From Roseibacillus sp. (GTDB lineage: Bacteria; Verrucomicrobiota; Verrucomicrobiia; Verrucomicrobiales; Akkermansiaceae), in assembly GCA_002686085.1 (NCBI GenBank), contig NZAC01000017.1, positions 1 through 35,478 on the forward strand: a DNA stretch of 35,478 nucleotides. The letters run 5' to 3'. Both the position numbers and the translations under genes were made by a program. The notes under the pieces were generated by a model, which was given only the letters and a program-made list of their open reading frames with translations, did not search any database and was not told the DNA's origin. Shown in pieces: positions 1 through 7,883 of the stretch. Position 1 is the stretch's first letter; each line of letters opens with the position of its first letter.

Positions 1-1503
1 GGGGAGGAAATCTCACTTTTTAAAAATGGCGAGTTCTGGGACTTGTGTGCCGGGCCACACGTTGGTCGAACAGGAAATTGCAAGGCGTTCAAATTGATGA
101 GCGTGGCGAGTGCCTTTTACAAGGGGGACTCGGACAACCAGCAGCTCCAGCGTATATATGGAACCTGTTTTAAGAACAAAACACTACTCACCGAGCATCT
201 TGAGCGTCTGGAAGAAGCGAAAAAGCGGGACCACAGACGTCTTGGCAGGGAGCTAGGCCTCTTCCATTTCGATGAGATGGTTGGGCAGGGGCTTCCTCTT
301 TGGAAGCCCAAGGGGGCCATTATCCGCCGTCAGCTTCAGGATTTCATCGCGGCAGAGCTTGATAAGCAGGGTTACTCCCAAGTCTTCACGCCACATATAG
401 GCAAACTGGACCTCTACAGGACCAGTGGGCATTTCCCCTACTACGAGGAGAGCCAATACCCACCTTTTGCAGAGCGTGAAGCTCTTAAAAAGCTCTCCGA
501 GGATCAAAGTAGTTGTGGGGAGCTCATGAATTTTCTTCGTACGGGTGATGTCGAGGGCTTCATGTTGAAGCCGATGAATTGTCCTCATCATATTCGTATC
601 TTTGCCAGTGATCATCACAGCTATCGTGACTTGCCGGTTCGCCTCGCGGAATTTGGAACGGTGTATCGTTGGGAGCAGAGTGGGGAGCTGGGGGGTATCA
701 CGAGGACTCGCTCCTTCACGCAGGACGACGCGCATCTTTTCTGCACACCAGAACAGCTTGGTCCTGAGATCCAAGGTTGCCTCGGACTTGTGAAGAAGGT
801 CTTTGGTTCGCTTGGGATGTCTGATTATACGGTCCGTCTTTCCCTGCGGGATCCAGATTCCTCTAAATATGTCGGGGATCCAGCCAACTGGGATAAGGCG
901 GAGGAAGCACTACGTGAAGCGGTAGAAACGCTTGGAGTAGACTATACGGAGGAGCCCGGAGAGGCGGCCTTCTACGGGCCCAAAATTGATTTCGTTGTGA
1001 AAGACGTGATTGGGCGAGAATGGCAACTTGGAACAGTGCAGGTGGATTACAATTTGCCCGAGCGTTTCGACCTTAGCTATATAGGGTCTGACAATAAGCC
1101 CCACCGGCCGGTTATGATTCACCGAGCTCCGTTTGGTTCCTTGGAGCGTTTCGTAGGTCTTCTCATCGAGCATTTTGAGGGCAAGTTTCCGGTCTGGCTC
1201 GCTCCTGAGCAGGTACGGGTCCTGTCCATCTCTGAGAAGCATAATTCCTACGCCTCTGAGGTCGCGCAAAGGCTTGCGGATACGGGGGTTAGAGCGTCAA
1301 GCGACCTTTCAGGTGACAAAATCGGTGCCAAGATTCGGCTTGCGAGGCTCGATCGCATACCCTATATGCTCGTCACTGGCGCGCGCGAAGAAGAGTCACA
1401 GAGTGTGAGCGTGCGTCACCGGGATCGTGAAGATCTTGGGACCATGACTCTCAATGACTTTGTCAGCCAAGTATGCGAAGAAATTCGAAACCGCTCATTA
1501 TGA
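1..1503 (+). CDS. thrS: Threonine--tRNA ligase, 3' part (5' end outside window)
   Basis: Class II threonyl-tRNA synthetase, which charges tRNA-Thr in the cytoplasm. The reading frame is open from base 1 and the first visible residues (WDLCAGPH at 37-60) are the middle of the family's second N-terminal domain, so the gene starts upstream; the TTG at 43 is an internal Leu. The visible 500 residues hold the end of that domain (KAFKL, RIYGT), the catalytic core and the anticodon-binding domain. Core landmarks are MNCPHH (zinc Cys), motif 2 as YRWEQSGELGG followed by RSFTQDDAH (zinc His), and motif 3 as HRAPFGSLERF (zinc His). The C-terminal domain starts near base 1195 (FPVWLAPEQV). About 150 residues (TGS domain and part of the editing domain) are missing to the left. 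infC follows 119 nt later, the usual thrS-infC order. Confidence 0.97.
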   Translation, partial: GEEISLFKNGEFWDLCAGPHVGRTGNCKAFKLMSVASAFYKGDSDNQQLQRIYGTCFKNKTLLTEHLERLEEAKKRDHRRLGRELGLFHFDEMVGQGLPLWKPKGAIIRRQLQDFIAAELDKQGYSQVFTPHIGKLDLYRTSGHFPYYEESQYPPFAEREALKKLSEDQSSCGELMNFLRTGDVEGFMLKPMNCPHHIRIFASDHHSYRDLPVRLAEFGTVYRWEQSGELGGITRTRSFTQDDAHLFCTPEQLGPEIQGCLGLVKKVFGSLGMSDYTVRLSLRDPDSSKYVGDPANWDKAEEALREAVETLGVDYTEEPGEAAFYGPKIDFVVKDVIGREWQLGTVQVDYNLPERFDLSYIGSDNKPHRPVMIHRAPFGSLERFVGLLIEHFEGKFPVWLAPEQVRVLSISEKHNSYASEVAQRLADTGVRASSDLSGDKIGAKIRLARLDRIPYMLVTGAREEESQSVSVRHRDREDLGTMTLNDFVSQVCEEIRNRSL

Positions 1504-1584
1504 GTGGAACTGAAATTTGTTGCTTTCAATGAGACTGCAGCACACTCAATCAAGCTTGGTAGAGCGCTACGGCGTTTCAATTTG

Positions 1585-1599
1585 CGGATATTCTCCGCG
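1585..1599 (+). other. Small hairpin in thrS-infC gap
   Basis: A perfect 5-bp stem (GCGGA/TCCGC) with loop TATTC lies at about 1584-1598, some 25 nt before the proposed infC start. There is no following T-run, so it is not an intrinsic terminator. It could be a leader structure for infC, but a stem this short may occur by chance. Confidence 0.25.
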
Positions 1600-1622
1600 C
1601 CCTCAACAACACACGAGATACT

Positions 1623-2300
1623 ATCGCTAAGAAAAAGAAGAAGAGGTTTCGCCCGCGTCGGGACATGACCCGGGTGAACGAACGAATCCGGGCCCCAAGG
1701 GTCAGAGTGGTATCGGGTAAGGGTGAGCAACTTGGGGTCATGGATACCCGGGAAGCCGTCCAGAAGGCCAAGGCGATCGGGTTTGATCTGGTCGAGGTTG
1801 CCTCCAATGCAGACCCTCCGGTTTGTCGGGTGGTCGATTACGGAAAGTGGAAATATGAGCAGTCCAAGCTCAAAAAAACCAGCAAGAGCAAGTCCGTTAC
1901 CCGGCTGAAGGAGGTCAAATTTCGAGTGCGGACTGAGCAGCACGATTACAATATCAAACTAGGTAGGATTGAGTCCTTCTTGGATGAAGGACATAAGGTG
2001 CGTGTTCAGTTACAGTTCAGGGGGCGAGAGAACGCTCACCGAGAGCTGGGCTTTGAAAAGCTCGAGAGAGTCAAGGGGGACCTGAAGACGATGGGGAACG
2101 TCGACCAGGAGCCCAAGCTGGTCGGCAGAAATGTTGTCATGGTCCTTTCTCCTCTTCCGGAGAGCCAGCGAGAGCGGAAGTTTAAGCTGAGTCATGGTGA
2201 TCTGATTGAAGAGGATGACTTTGATGAAGAAGATCTTGATGAGGAAGACCTTGATGGGGAAGAAGAGCAGGATTCTGAAGGCGAAGAAAATGGCGATTAG
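1623..2300 (+). CDS. infC: Translation initiation factor IF-3 with acidic C-terminal tail
   Basis: IF-3 binds the 30S subunit, prevents premature subunit joining and checks the start codon. The body is typical: RVNERIRAP, GEQLGVM, DLVEVASNADPPVCRVVDYGKWKYE, then the C-domain with EVKFRV, GHKVRVQLQFRGRE. The first ATG (1665) would begin only three residues before the conserved RVNERIR. In frame upstream lies an ATC at 1623 giving (M)AKKKKKRFRPRRDMTRVNERIR, a basic leader usual for this family; infC normally uses a rare AUU/AUC/AUA start for autoregulation, so I chose 1623 (225 aa). A GAG five nt upstream is the only SD-like sequence. The last ~30 residues are almost all Asp/Glu, an extension absent from the 180-residue E. 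coli protein. The usual rpmI-rplT partners do not follow. Confidence 0.93.
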   Translation: MAKKKKKRFRPRRDMTRVNERIRAPRVRVVSGKGEQLGVMDTREAVQKAKAIGFDLVEVASNADPPVCRVVDYGKWKYEQSKLKKTSKSKSVTRLKEVKFRVRTEQHDYNIKLGRIESFLDEGHKVRVQLQFRGRENAHRELGFEKLERVKGDLKTMGNVDQEPKLVGRNVVMVLSPLPESQRERKFKLSHGDLIEEDDFDEEDLDEEDLDGEEEQDSEGEENGD

Positions 2301-2353
2301 GGTGTGGAGGAAGGTGATCCGAAATAGGATTTAGTCCTGCGCTTTTTGAAGAG

Positions 2354-3088
2354 ATGGATGAATGCCTGCTTCTTTTTGATATTGATGGGACTCTGATCGA
2401 TGCAGGCGGTGCAGGCGTAGAGGCAATTCGTCTGGCAGTTCAGGATCTGTATGGTGACGAGATTGCAGTGCCTGAGCTTGATGTTCGAGGGACTACTGAT
2501 GCAGCTCTAGCACAAAAGCTTCTGCCAGCGATGGGCGCAGAGGTCAGTCCTGCCAATATAGCCCAGCTTTACGAAGCCTATCTGATTCGACTGCGTGAGC
2601 AGTTTCAGAACGTAAGTCCAGAGGCAGGAATTCTCCCAGGCGTCCATGAGCTCCTGAATACCTTGAAAAAGGAAGGCGTTGTCATGGGCTTGCTCACGGG
2701 GAATCTAGAGGCTGGCGCTTGGATCAAGTTGGAAAGTTTTGGATTGGATCATTACTTTTCCTTTGGAGCCTTTGGAGATGAGCACCCAGAGCGGGATAAG
2801 CTCGGCCCTGAAGCCCTTGCTGAGGCGGAGAGGGTGCATCAACGCAGGTTTAACCCCATGGCATCCGTTGTTATTGGGGACACTCCGCGTGATATCTCCT
2901 GTGGCCGGGTGATAGGGGCCTCTACCGTTGCAGTGGCGACTGGAGCCTACGCATTAGAAGAGCTGTCCGAGCACGCTCCCACTCTAGCGTTACGATCACT
3001 GAAGGAGTCTGAGGTCATTCTCGACCTGGTGTCAAAATTGTCTGGAGGGAGAGCTTTAGATTCAGAAGTCAGAGACGGGTCTGCTTGA
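2354..3088 (+). CDS. HAD-superfamily hydrolase, phosphoglycolate-phosphatase-like
   Basis: A 244-residue haloacid-dehalogenase-type phosphatase. Motif I is FDIDGTL (residues 8-14, nucleophile Asp9 and acid Asp11), motif II is in GLLTGN (about 114-119), motif III Lys is probably in RDKLGPEAL, and motif IV is VVIGDTPRDISCG. The segment between residues 16 and 90 is a helical C1-type cap as in Gph/YjjG proteins. Phosphoglycolate or another small phosphoester is the likely substrate, but the cap does not let me name it. The start ATG at 2354 has a weak GAAGAG directly before it. The gene lies 53 nt after infC and 18 nt before the Bpt-like gene, so it is probably cotranscribed with the latter. Confidence 0.85.
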   Translation: MDECLLLFDIDGTLIDAGGAGVEAIRLAVQDLYGDEIAVPELDVRGTTDAALAQKLLPAMGAEVSPANIAQLYEAYLIRLREQFQNVSPEAGILPGVHELLNTLKKEGVVMGLLTGNLEAGAWIKLESFGLDHYFSFGAFGDEHPERDKLGPEALAEAERVHQRRFNPMASVVIGDTPRDISCGRVIGASTVAVATGAYALEELSEHAPTLALRSLKESEVILDLVSKLSGGRALDSEVRDGSA

Positions 3089-3091
3089 AAC

Positions 3092-3097
3092 AGGAGG
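3092..3097 (+). promoter_or_regulatory. Shine-Dalgarno for the Bpt-like gene
   Basis: AGGAGG ends 9 nt before the ATG at 3107 and lies just after the stop of the HAD gene, fixing the start of the Bpt-like gene. It is one of few canonical, well-spaced SD sites in this window. Confidence 0.7.
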
Positions 3098-3106
3098 GTT
3101 AAGGCG

Positions 3107-3814
3107 ATGTCACAGCAGCTTTACCATTTGCTCTCTGGAGCATGGCCTCTGGTGGCGGAGAGCAGGCGGTTGAGCCGCATTACCCCGGCAGGAATGGACG
3201 CATTGTGGTCCGCTGGATGGCGGCATTTCGGATCTGATTTTTTCAGAGCGAGTCTCATGAGTGATGGAGGTTGTTTAAAAAGACAAATCCCGTTGAGAGT
3301 CAAGGTTGGGGCTTTCAGTCAGTCGCGAAGCCAGAGAAGAACATGGAAAAAGAATGCAGACCTGAGAATTACATGCGGTGCGGCATCTCCAGGAAGTGCG
3401 GAAGACAGCCTGTTTGATATGCACAAGAGCCGCTTTGAAGAAAATGTTCCCAACGGCTTGGAGGATTTTCTAGGTGCTTGCCCTGAAGAGTATCCCTGTG
3501 AATATCGGCAGTTTAGCGTGTATCATGAGGGTCAGCTTATCGCGGTTAGCTTTATGGCGGTGGGAAGCAGGTCGTGCTCCAGTATTTATGCAGCATTTAA
3601 TCCAGCGTTTTCCCGTCGACGACTCGGGGTGTATACCATCTTGGCTGAGTTGGAATTCGCTAGGGAGCAGGAACTGGATTTCTACTATCTTGGCTACGCT
3701 ACGATCGAACCCAGCTGCTATGACTATAAAAAGGAATTTAGGTCATTGGAGTATTACGACTGGGAGGGACGTTGGTTAGGCGGAAGAGATTTGGCGAAAG
3801 TGGATCAGGAGTGA
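3107..3814 (+). CDS. Bpt/Ate1-like aminoacyl-tRNA--protein transferase, cysteine-poor
   Basis: A 235-residue protein resembling bacterial Bpt (aspartate/glutamate leucyltransferase) and Ate1, which attach an amino acid from tRNA to N-terminal residues and mark proteins for degradation. The N-part has AGWRHFGSDFFRASL, IPLRV and SRSQRRTWKKNADL, matching the family's GFRRSG...YRP...IPV...SRSQRR..RRNADL pattern. The C-part has the GNAT-like core: YRQFSVY, SSIYAAFNP, RRLGVYTILAELEFARE, YYLGY, YDYKKEFRSLEYY. Length equals Bpt. The family's N-terminal cysteines (CxYL and the CxxC-type cluster) are nearly all absent; only Cys in DGGCLKRQIP remains. A good SD (AGGAGG at 3092-3097) sits 9 nt before the ATG, supporting this start. 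Function as a leucyl or arginyl transferase is inferred. Confidence 0.78.
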   Translation: MSQQLYHLLSGAWPLVAESRRLSRITPAGMDALWSAGWRHFGSDFFRASLMSDGGCLKRQIPLRVKVGAFSQSRSQRRTWKKNADLRITCGAASPGSAEDSLFDMHKSRFEENVPNGLEDFLGACPEEYPCEYRQFSVYHEGQLIAVSFMAVGSRSCSSIYAAFNPAFSRRRLGVYTILAELEFAREQELDFYYLGYATIEPSCYDYKKEFRSLEYYDWEGRWLGGRDLAKVDQE

Positions 3815-3873
3815 CGGCTTCATGTCGGTCTGCGGGTTGCATTTCTCAATGAATTCATTTACCTCCTAAACCG

Positions 3874-5514
3874 ATGCAGAAATTTAATCGAAGGACATTG
3901 CTACGGGATTCATCCTTGGCAGGTGCTTCCCTTCTGCTGCCCCAGACGGCTCATGGGCGCCGCGAACCGAGGTCGGTCAGGACCATCTCTATTTTTCATA
4001 CTACGGACCTTCATGGCCATATTCGTCCAACCCAGACTTATGGAGGAATAGCGAATGTGGGTGGGCTTGCCCGTTGCGCGGCGCAGATCAGAAAATGGCG
4101 AAAGAGTAATCCTCATTCCCTCCTTGTTGACATAGGAGACGTGTATCAGGGAACTGCTGTGGGATGGATGACTCGGGGGCGTCTCATGATCGATCTTTTC
4201 AATAAACTGCAATATGACGCATGGGTTCTGGGGAATCATGAGTTCGATTGGGGCCCCGAGGTTGTGCTTGATGCGGTAAGCCGTTCAACTATGCCAGTGC
4301 TGACCGGCAACCTTAAAATCGAAGGTAAACAGGCAGGCACTCTGGACGACCCTGCTCACCCATTGTCTCGGATTGCCCCTCATACGGTAAAGACGGTTGG
4401 CGGTTTTCGAATTGGATTGATCGGGCTGACAACCCCGGGCCTTCCCTACTGGTTACGTCCGGAGCTATTGATGGGATATGAGGTTACGGATCCAGTTGCG
4501 ACCTTGCGTGCGAGTCTTAGATATCTCCGGGAGGAAGCCAAGGTGGACGCAGTAGTCGTTTGCGGCCACATGGGACTAAGGGAAGTCGATGACTTCGCCA
4601 ATCCTGTCCGAGCGTTGCTTGAATTAGAGGGTGGGCCTGACGTTTACCTTGCGGGACATACTCATCGAGATCATCCAAGCCAGTTTGAAAATAAGACACT
4701 CTACACGCAGGCAGACTACTTTGGTATCCATTGTGGCAGGGTAGATCTTTCTTTTGACCTGGAGAGTCGGCGGATAGTCGAGAAGAGAGCGCAGTCGATC
4801 CTGATGGATGAGCGGATCCCAGAGGATCCCCTTGTGCTAGAGGCCGCTTCTGAGGATTTGAAAGACGCAGATGCATATCTTTCGGGTGAGATTGGAGAGC
4901 TGAAAGTTGAACTATCCGGCAAACGGGAGAGTCCAGGCATGCCAAGCTCGCTGCAGGCGCTTATTTCGTCCGCTGCGATTCATGCAGCTAGGAAAGAAGG
5001 GATTCAGGCTGACGGTGTTTTTCATGGAACTTTCGGGGGAGGAAACTTGCAGCCAGGTAAGAAGACAATCGGGGATGCCTGGGAAATCCTGCCCTATGAT
5101 AATCGCCTTCTTGTGTTGAATCTCAATCGGGAGGAGTTGGTAGGGGTGATTAATGAGTCAATGGAAGCAGGTGGTGACCGGGCCCTTTTTGGGTTTGAGG
5201 TCAAACTGGCTAAAGCGGAGGCGCCCAAGGGAGAAACAGGGAAAAGAAGATTTGTTCGCGGTCTGAGATTGCTGGGAGAGTCTACTCCTCGGTCGCCGGA
5301 TCACCGTTATTCCATCGTATTCAACTCGTATGATGCTCAATCAGGGGGGAAAAAACTCATGCGCTTACGGGCTCTTGCCCAGAACCCTGAATGCAGGCCC
5401 AGGCTCCTCCAGCCGAATAGCCGTCAGTCGCTGGTTGACTTCTTTGCGGACCATGGCTCGGTCACCGCAGAAGCGATTGCTCCGCGTCGGGTGTCACCGG
5501 AAGATGAAGAGTAG
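3874..5514 (+). CDS. Exported 5'-nucleotidase / UDP-sugar hydrolase family metallophosphoesterase
   Basis: A 546-residue member of the two-domain 5'-nucleotidase family that removes phosphate from extracytoplasmic nucleotides. The N-terminus (NRRTLL, then SLAGASLLLP and TAHG) looks like a Tat signal peptide, so the protein is probably exported folded. The metallophosphoesterase domain (about 37-275) carries the two-metal motifs TTDLHGH, DIGDVYQG, GNHEFDWG, VCGHMG and AGHTHRD. The C-terminal substrate-binding domain (about 335-520) has FHGTFGGGNLQPG, ILPYDNRLLVLNL and FNSYDAQSGG. It stands alone, 59 nt after the Bpt-like gene and convergent with the DAHP synthase gene across a 14-nt gap. Substrate (AMP, UDP-sugar or other) cannot be told from sequence. 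Confidence 0.88.
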   Translation: MQKFNRRTLLRDSSLAGASLLLPQTAHGRREPRSVRTISIFHTTDLHGHIRPTQTYGGIANVGGLARCAAQIRKWRKSNPHSLLVDIGDVYQGTAVGWMTRGRLMIDLFNKLQYDAWVLGNHEFDWGPEVVLDAVSRSTMPVLTGNLKIEGKQAGTLDDPAHPLSRIAPHTVKTVGGFRIGLIGLTTPGLPYWLRPELLMGYEVTDPVATLRASLRYLREEAKVDAVVVCGHMGLREVDDFANPVRALLELEGGPDVYLAGHTHRDHPSQFENKTLYTQADYFGIHCGRVDLSFDLESRRIVEKRAQSILMDERIPEDPLVLEAASEDLKDADAYLSGEIGELKVELSGKRESPGMPSSLQALISSAAIHAARKEGIQADGVFHGTFGGGNLQPGKKTIGDAWEILPYDNRLLVLNLNREELVGVINESMEAGGDRALFGFEVKLAKAEAPKGETGKRRFVRGLRLLGESTPRSPDHRYSIVFNSYDAQSGGKKLMRLRALAQNPECRPRLLQPNSRQSLVDFFADHGSVTAEAIAPRRVSPEDEE

Positions 5515-5528
5515 TATGCTGTGTGGCC

Positions 5529-6578
5529 CTAAAGCGTAGTTGCTGCAGAGCGAAGAAGTGTTTCGGTAGTTCCCCAGTCGATACAGCTGTCTGTGATTGA
5601 CTGGCCGTAGGTCAGTTCTCCAAGGGGCCTGGGAAAGGACTGGTTTCCAGCCAGTAAATTGCTTTCAAGCATAACCCCCGCGATTCCCGTGTTACCCTCG
5701 GCTCTCTGGCGAACAATATCTTCAAAAACACCAGGCATTTTTTGGTAATCCTTTGCACAGTTGGCGTGGGAAGCATCGATCATCAGGGAGGGGTGAAAGC
5801 CGGCCTGCTCAATCTTGTTCAGGGCTGATCGGACACTGTTCTGATGGTAGTTGGGGCCGTTTTCACCACCGCGAAGGATTACATGACAGTCGGGGTTGCC
5901 TGAGGTTGAAACAGCTGAAGCGATACCCTCTTCGGAAACGCCCAGAAAGGTTTGTGGTTTGGTCGCTGCGCCGATGGCATTGATGGCGGCATTAAGGTCG
6001 CCGCTGATCGTATTCTTGAATCCGATTGGCATCGAGAGGCCCGAAGCCATCTGGCGGTGCGTTTGGCTCTCACTGGTTCTTGCCCCGATTGCCGACCAAC
6101 TGATCAGGTCGGCAATATATTGAGGAGTGATTGGATCCAGGAGCTCAGTCGCCGTTGGGATTTCGAGAGAAATCACCTCATGCAGGAACTCACGGGCGAT
6201 TGTGAGCCCTCGTGGGATGTTATCTGTTCCGTCGAGGTCCGGGTCCATGATCAGGCCCTTCCAGCCAATTGTGGTACGTGGCTTTTCAAAGTAGACCCTC
6301 ATGACGAGGTAGAGGTGCTCTCTTAGCTCGTATGCCAATGCGCGAAATCGTTCAGCATATTCGAGCCCAGCCTGAGTGTCATGAATAGAGCACGGGCCTG
6401 CGATAACAAGAAGGCGCTGATCTCGTCCGCCGAGAATATCTCGAATGGTCTTCCGGCTTTGCGCGACGAAGATTGCCTGCTGATCATCACGGGGAATCTC
6501 GGACAAGACTAAAGCTGGTGACGGCAGTGGAATGTTTCGGACGACGTGAAGATCAGCGACTTGTGGATTCGGGTTCAT
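5529..6578 (-). CDS. 3-deoxy-7-phosphoheptulonate (DAHP) synthase, class I
   Basis: Condenses phosphoenolpyruvate and erythrose 4-phosphate in the first step of aromatic amino acid synthesis. The 349-residue length matches AroF/AroG/AroH. Recognisable motifs are VIAGPCSIHD, RVYFEKPRTTIGWKGLIMDP, the catalytic region GARTSESQTHRQMASG followed by PIGFKN, VILRGG, and DASHANCAKDY. The N-terminal arm (about 50 residues, with VVRNIPLPSP) is the part that in this class forms the feedback-inhibitor site; which amino acid inhibits it I cannot tell. It is a single gene on the minus strand, divergent from the M42 peptidase gene with a 179-nt gap that must hold both promoters. Confidence 0.95.
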   Translation of the reverse strand: MNPNPQVADLHVVRNIPLPSPALVLSEIPRDDQQAIFVAQSRKTIRDILGGRDQRLLVIAGPCSIHDTQAGLEYAERFRALAYELREHLYLVMRVYFEKPRTTIGWKGLIMDPDLDGTDNIPRGLTIAREFLHEVISLEIPTATELLDPITPQYIADLISWSAIGARTSESQTHRQMASGLSMPIGFKNTISGDLNAAINAIGAATKPQTFLGVSEEGIASAVSTSGNPDCHVILRGGENGPNYHQNSVRSALNKIEQAGFHPSLMIDASHANCAKDYQKMPGVFEDIVRQRAEGNTGIAGVMLESNLLAGNQSFPRPLGELTYGQSITDSCIDWGTTETLLRSAATTL

Positions 6579-6757
6579 GTAGCAGAGAATACGTCGAGAT
6601 ATGAGGCGCGGAACTGTCCTCTACCCCTGAGGGAAAAGAGCCCCAGCAAACCCGCAAGTCCACGAAAAAAAGAGGAAAGAGAGGGCGATCCAAAAGTCTG
6701 TTCCGGAGTAAATCACTTTTCCCTTCCGTGCCAAGGACGGCCTTCTACTCTCCGGGC

Positions 6758-7834
6758 ATGCCGACAAATTCTGAGACACTGCTGAGACAGTTTACTGAAG
6801 CCCACGGGCCATCTGGATTTGAGAGTGAAGTTCGCGCCTTGTTCGTTGAGGAGCTTGAAGGATTGGGCCAGTTTTCGGCTGACCGGACGGGTTCTGTGGT
6901 TTGTGACATGGGAGGAGAAGGTCCTCGAGTCTTACTTGAGGCTCATATGGACGAAGTGGGGTTCCGGGTGCAGTCGATTACTTCTGGAGGGTTTCTCAGG
7001 ATGATTGCGGTAGGAGGTTGGTGGCCCCACGTCGTGCTGGCACAACAGTTGGTGGTTAAAACAAAAAGTGGTCAAAAAATTGTAGGGATTGTGGGATCGA
7101 AGCCTCCGCATTTTCTCCCTCAGGCTGAACGAGGAAAGGTAATGCCACTCGAAAGCATGTTTGTTGATATTGGAGCGACCTCGAAAGAAGAAGTCGAGGA
7201 AATGGGCATCCAGCTTGGAGACCCCATCGCGCCGAGGACGAACTTTGAGCCTATGGGTCGCAAGGGACGCTTTGTTGCCAAGGCCTTTGATAATCGGGTT
7301 GGTATGTCAGCAGTGGTGGAGGCTGGTCAGCAGTTAGCAGTAGAGGAAAGAGTCAACCAAGTGCTGCTTGCTGGTAGCGTTCAGGAAGAGCTGGGCTTAC
7401 GAGGGGCGAAAACTCTGGCCCGACACGCCAAGCCTGATGTGGCGATCATTCTGGAAGGAACGCCTGCCGACGATACCCCCGGATTTCAGTCGGATGAATC
7501 GCAAGCATCTGTAGAAGCTGGGGTGCAGATTAGAATGCATGATCCGACTGCGATTATGAATCCCAGACTGGCGGATCTTGCGATTACAACTGCCCAGGAG
7601 GAAAATATTCCATTTCAGCGCGCTGTCCGGCGAGGTGGGGGAACGGATGCAGGTGAAATGCACCTTTCCGGGGAGGGGGTGCCCTGTGTAGTTCTGGGAG
7701 TCCCAGCACGCTATATCCATTCACATAACAGCATCATCGATATCGCTGACTACAGGGCCATGGTTAACCTGAGTGTGGCCCTTGTCAGGCGATTGAGTTC
7801 CGCGGTGGTTGCTGACCTCGTAAAATATCTCTAG
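6758..7834 (+). CDS. M42-family metallo-aminopeptidase (FrvX/glutamyl aminopeptidase type)
   Basis: Cytosolic di-metal aminopeptidase that trims peptides, usually as a dodecameric shell. It carries the family's ligands in order: LLEAHMDEVGF (His, Asp), AKAFDNRVG (bridging Asp), SVQEELGLRGAK (catalytic and metal Glu), ILEGTPADDTPG (metal position) and VPARYIHSHNS (final His). The N-terminus LLRQFTEAHGPSGFE is the standard M42 opening. I use ATG 6758 (358 aa) rather than the GTG at 6728 because the extra ten residues are not family-like; neither start has a clear SD. It stands between the divergent DAHP synthase gene and lgt 49 nt downstream. Confidence 0.9.
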   Translation: MPTNSETLLRQFTEAHGPSGFESEVRALFVEELEGLGQFSADRTGSVVCDMGGEGPRVLLEAHMDEVGFRVQSITSGGFLRMIAVGGWWPHVVLAQQLVVKTKSGQKIVGIVGSKPPHFLPQAERGKVMPLESMFVDIGATSKEEVEEMGIQLGDPIAPRTNFEPMGRKGRFVAKAFDNRVGMSAVVEAGQQLAVEERVNQVLLAGSVQEELGLRGAKTLARHAKPDVAIILEGTPADDTPGFQSDESQASVEAGVQIRMHDPTAIMNPRLADLAITTAQEENIPFQRAVRRGGGTDAGEMHLSGEGVPCVVLGVPARYIHSHNSIIDIADYRAMVNLSVALVRRLSSAVVADLVKYL

Positions 7835-7883
7835 GGCAGACAATCCAAGTGCGTATGGAATACCAATTGTTTCTTATCACTTC

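Noticed and set aside
1545-1572. tRNA D-arm-like sequence (AGCTTGGTAGAGCGCTAC) between thrS and infC
   Set aside because: No T-arm or acceptor stem can be formed around it, so it is not a tRNA gene.
2324-2353. Possible ATA start extending the HAD gene upstream with the SD-like GGAGGAAGGTGAT before it
   Set aside because: ATA starts are very rare outside infC and the ATG at 2354 gives the normal family N-terminus.
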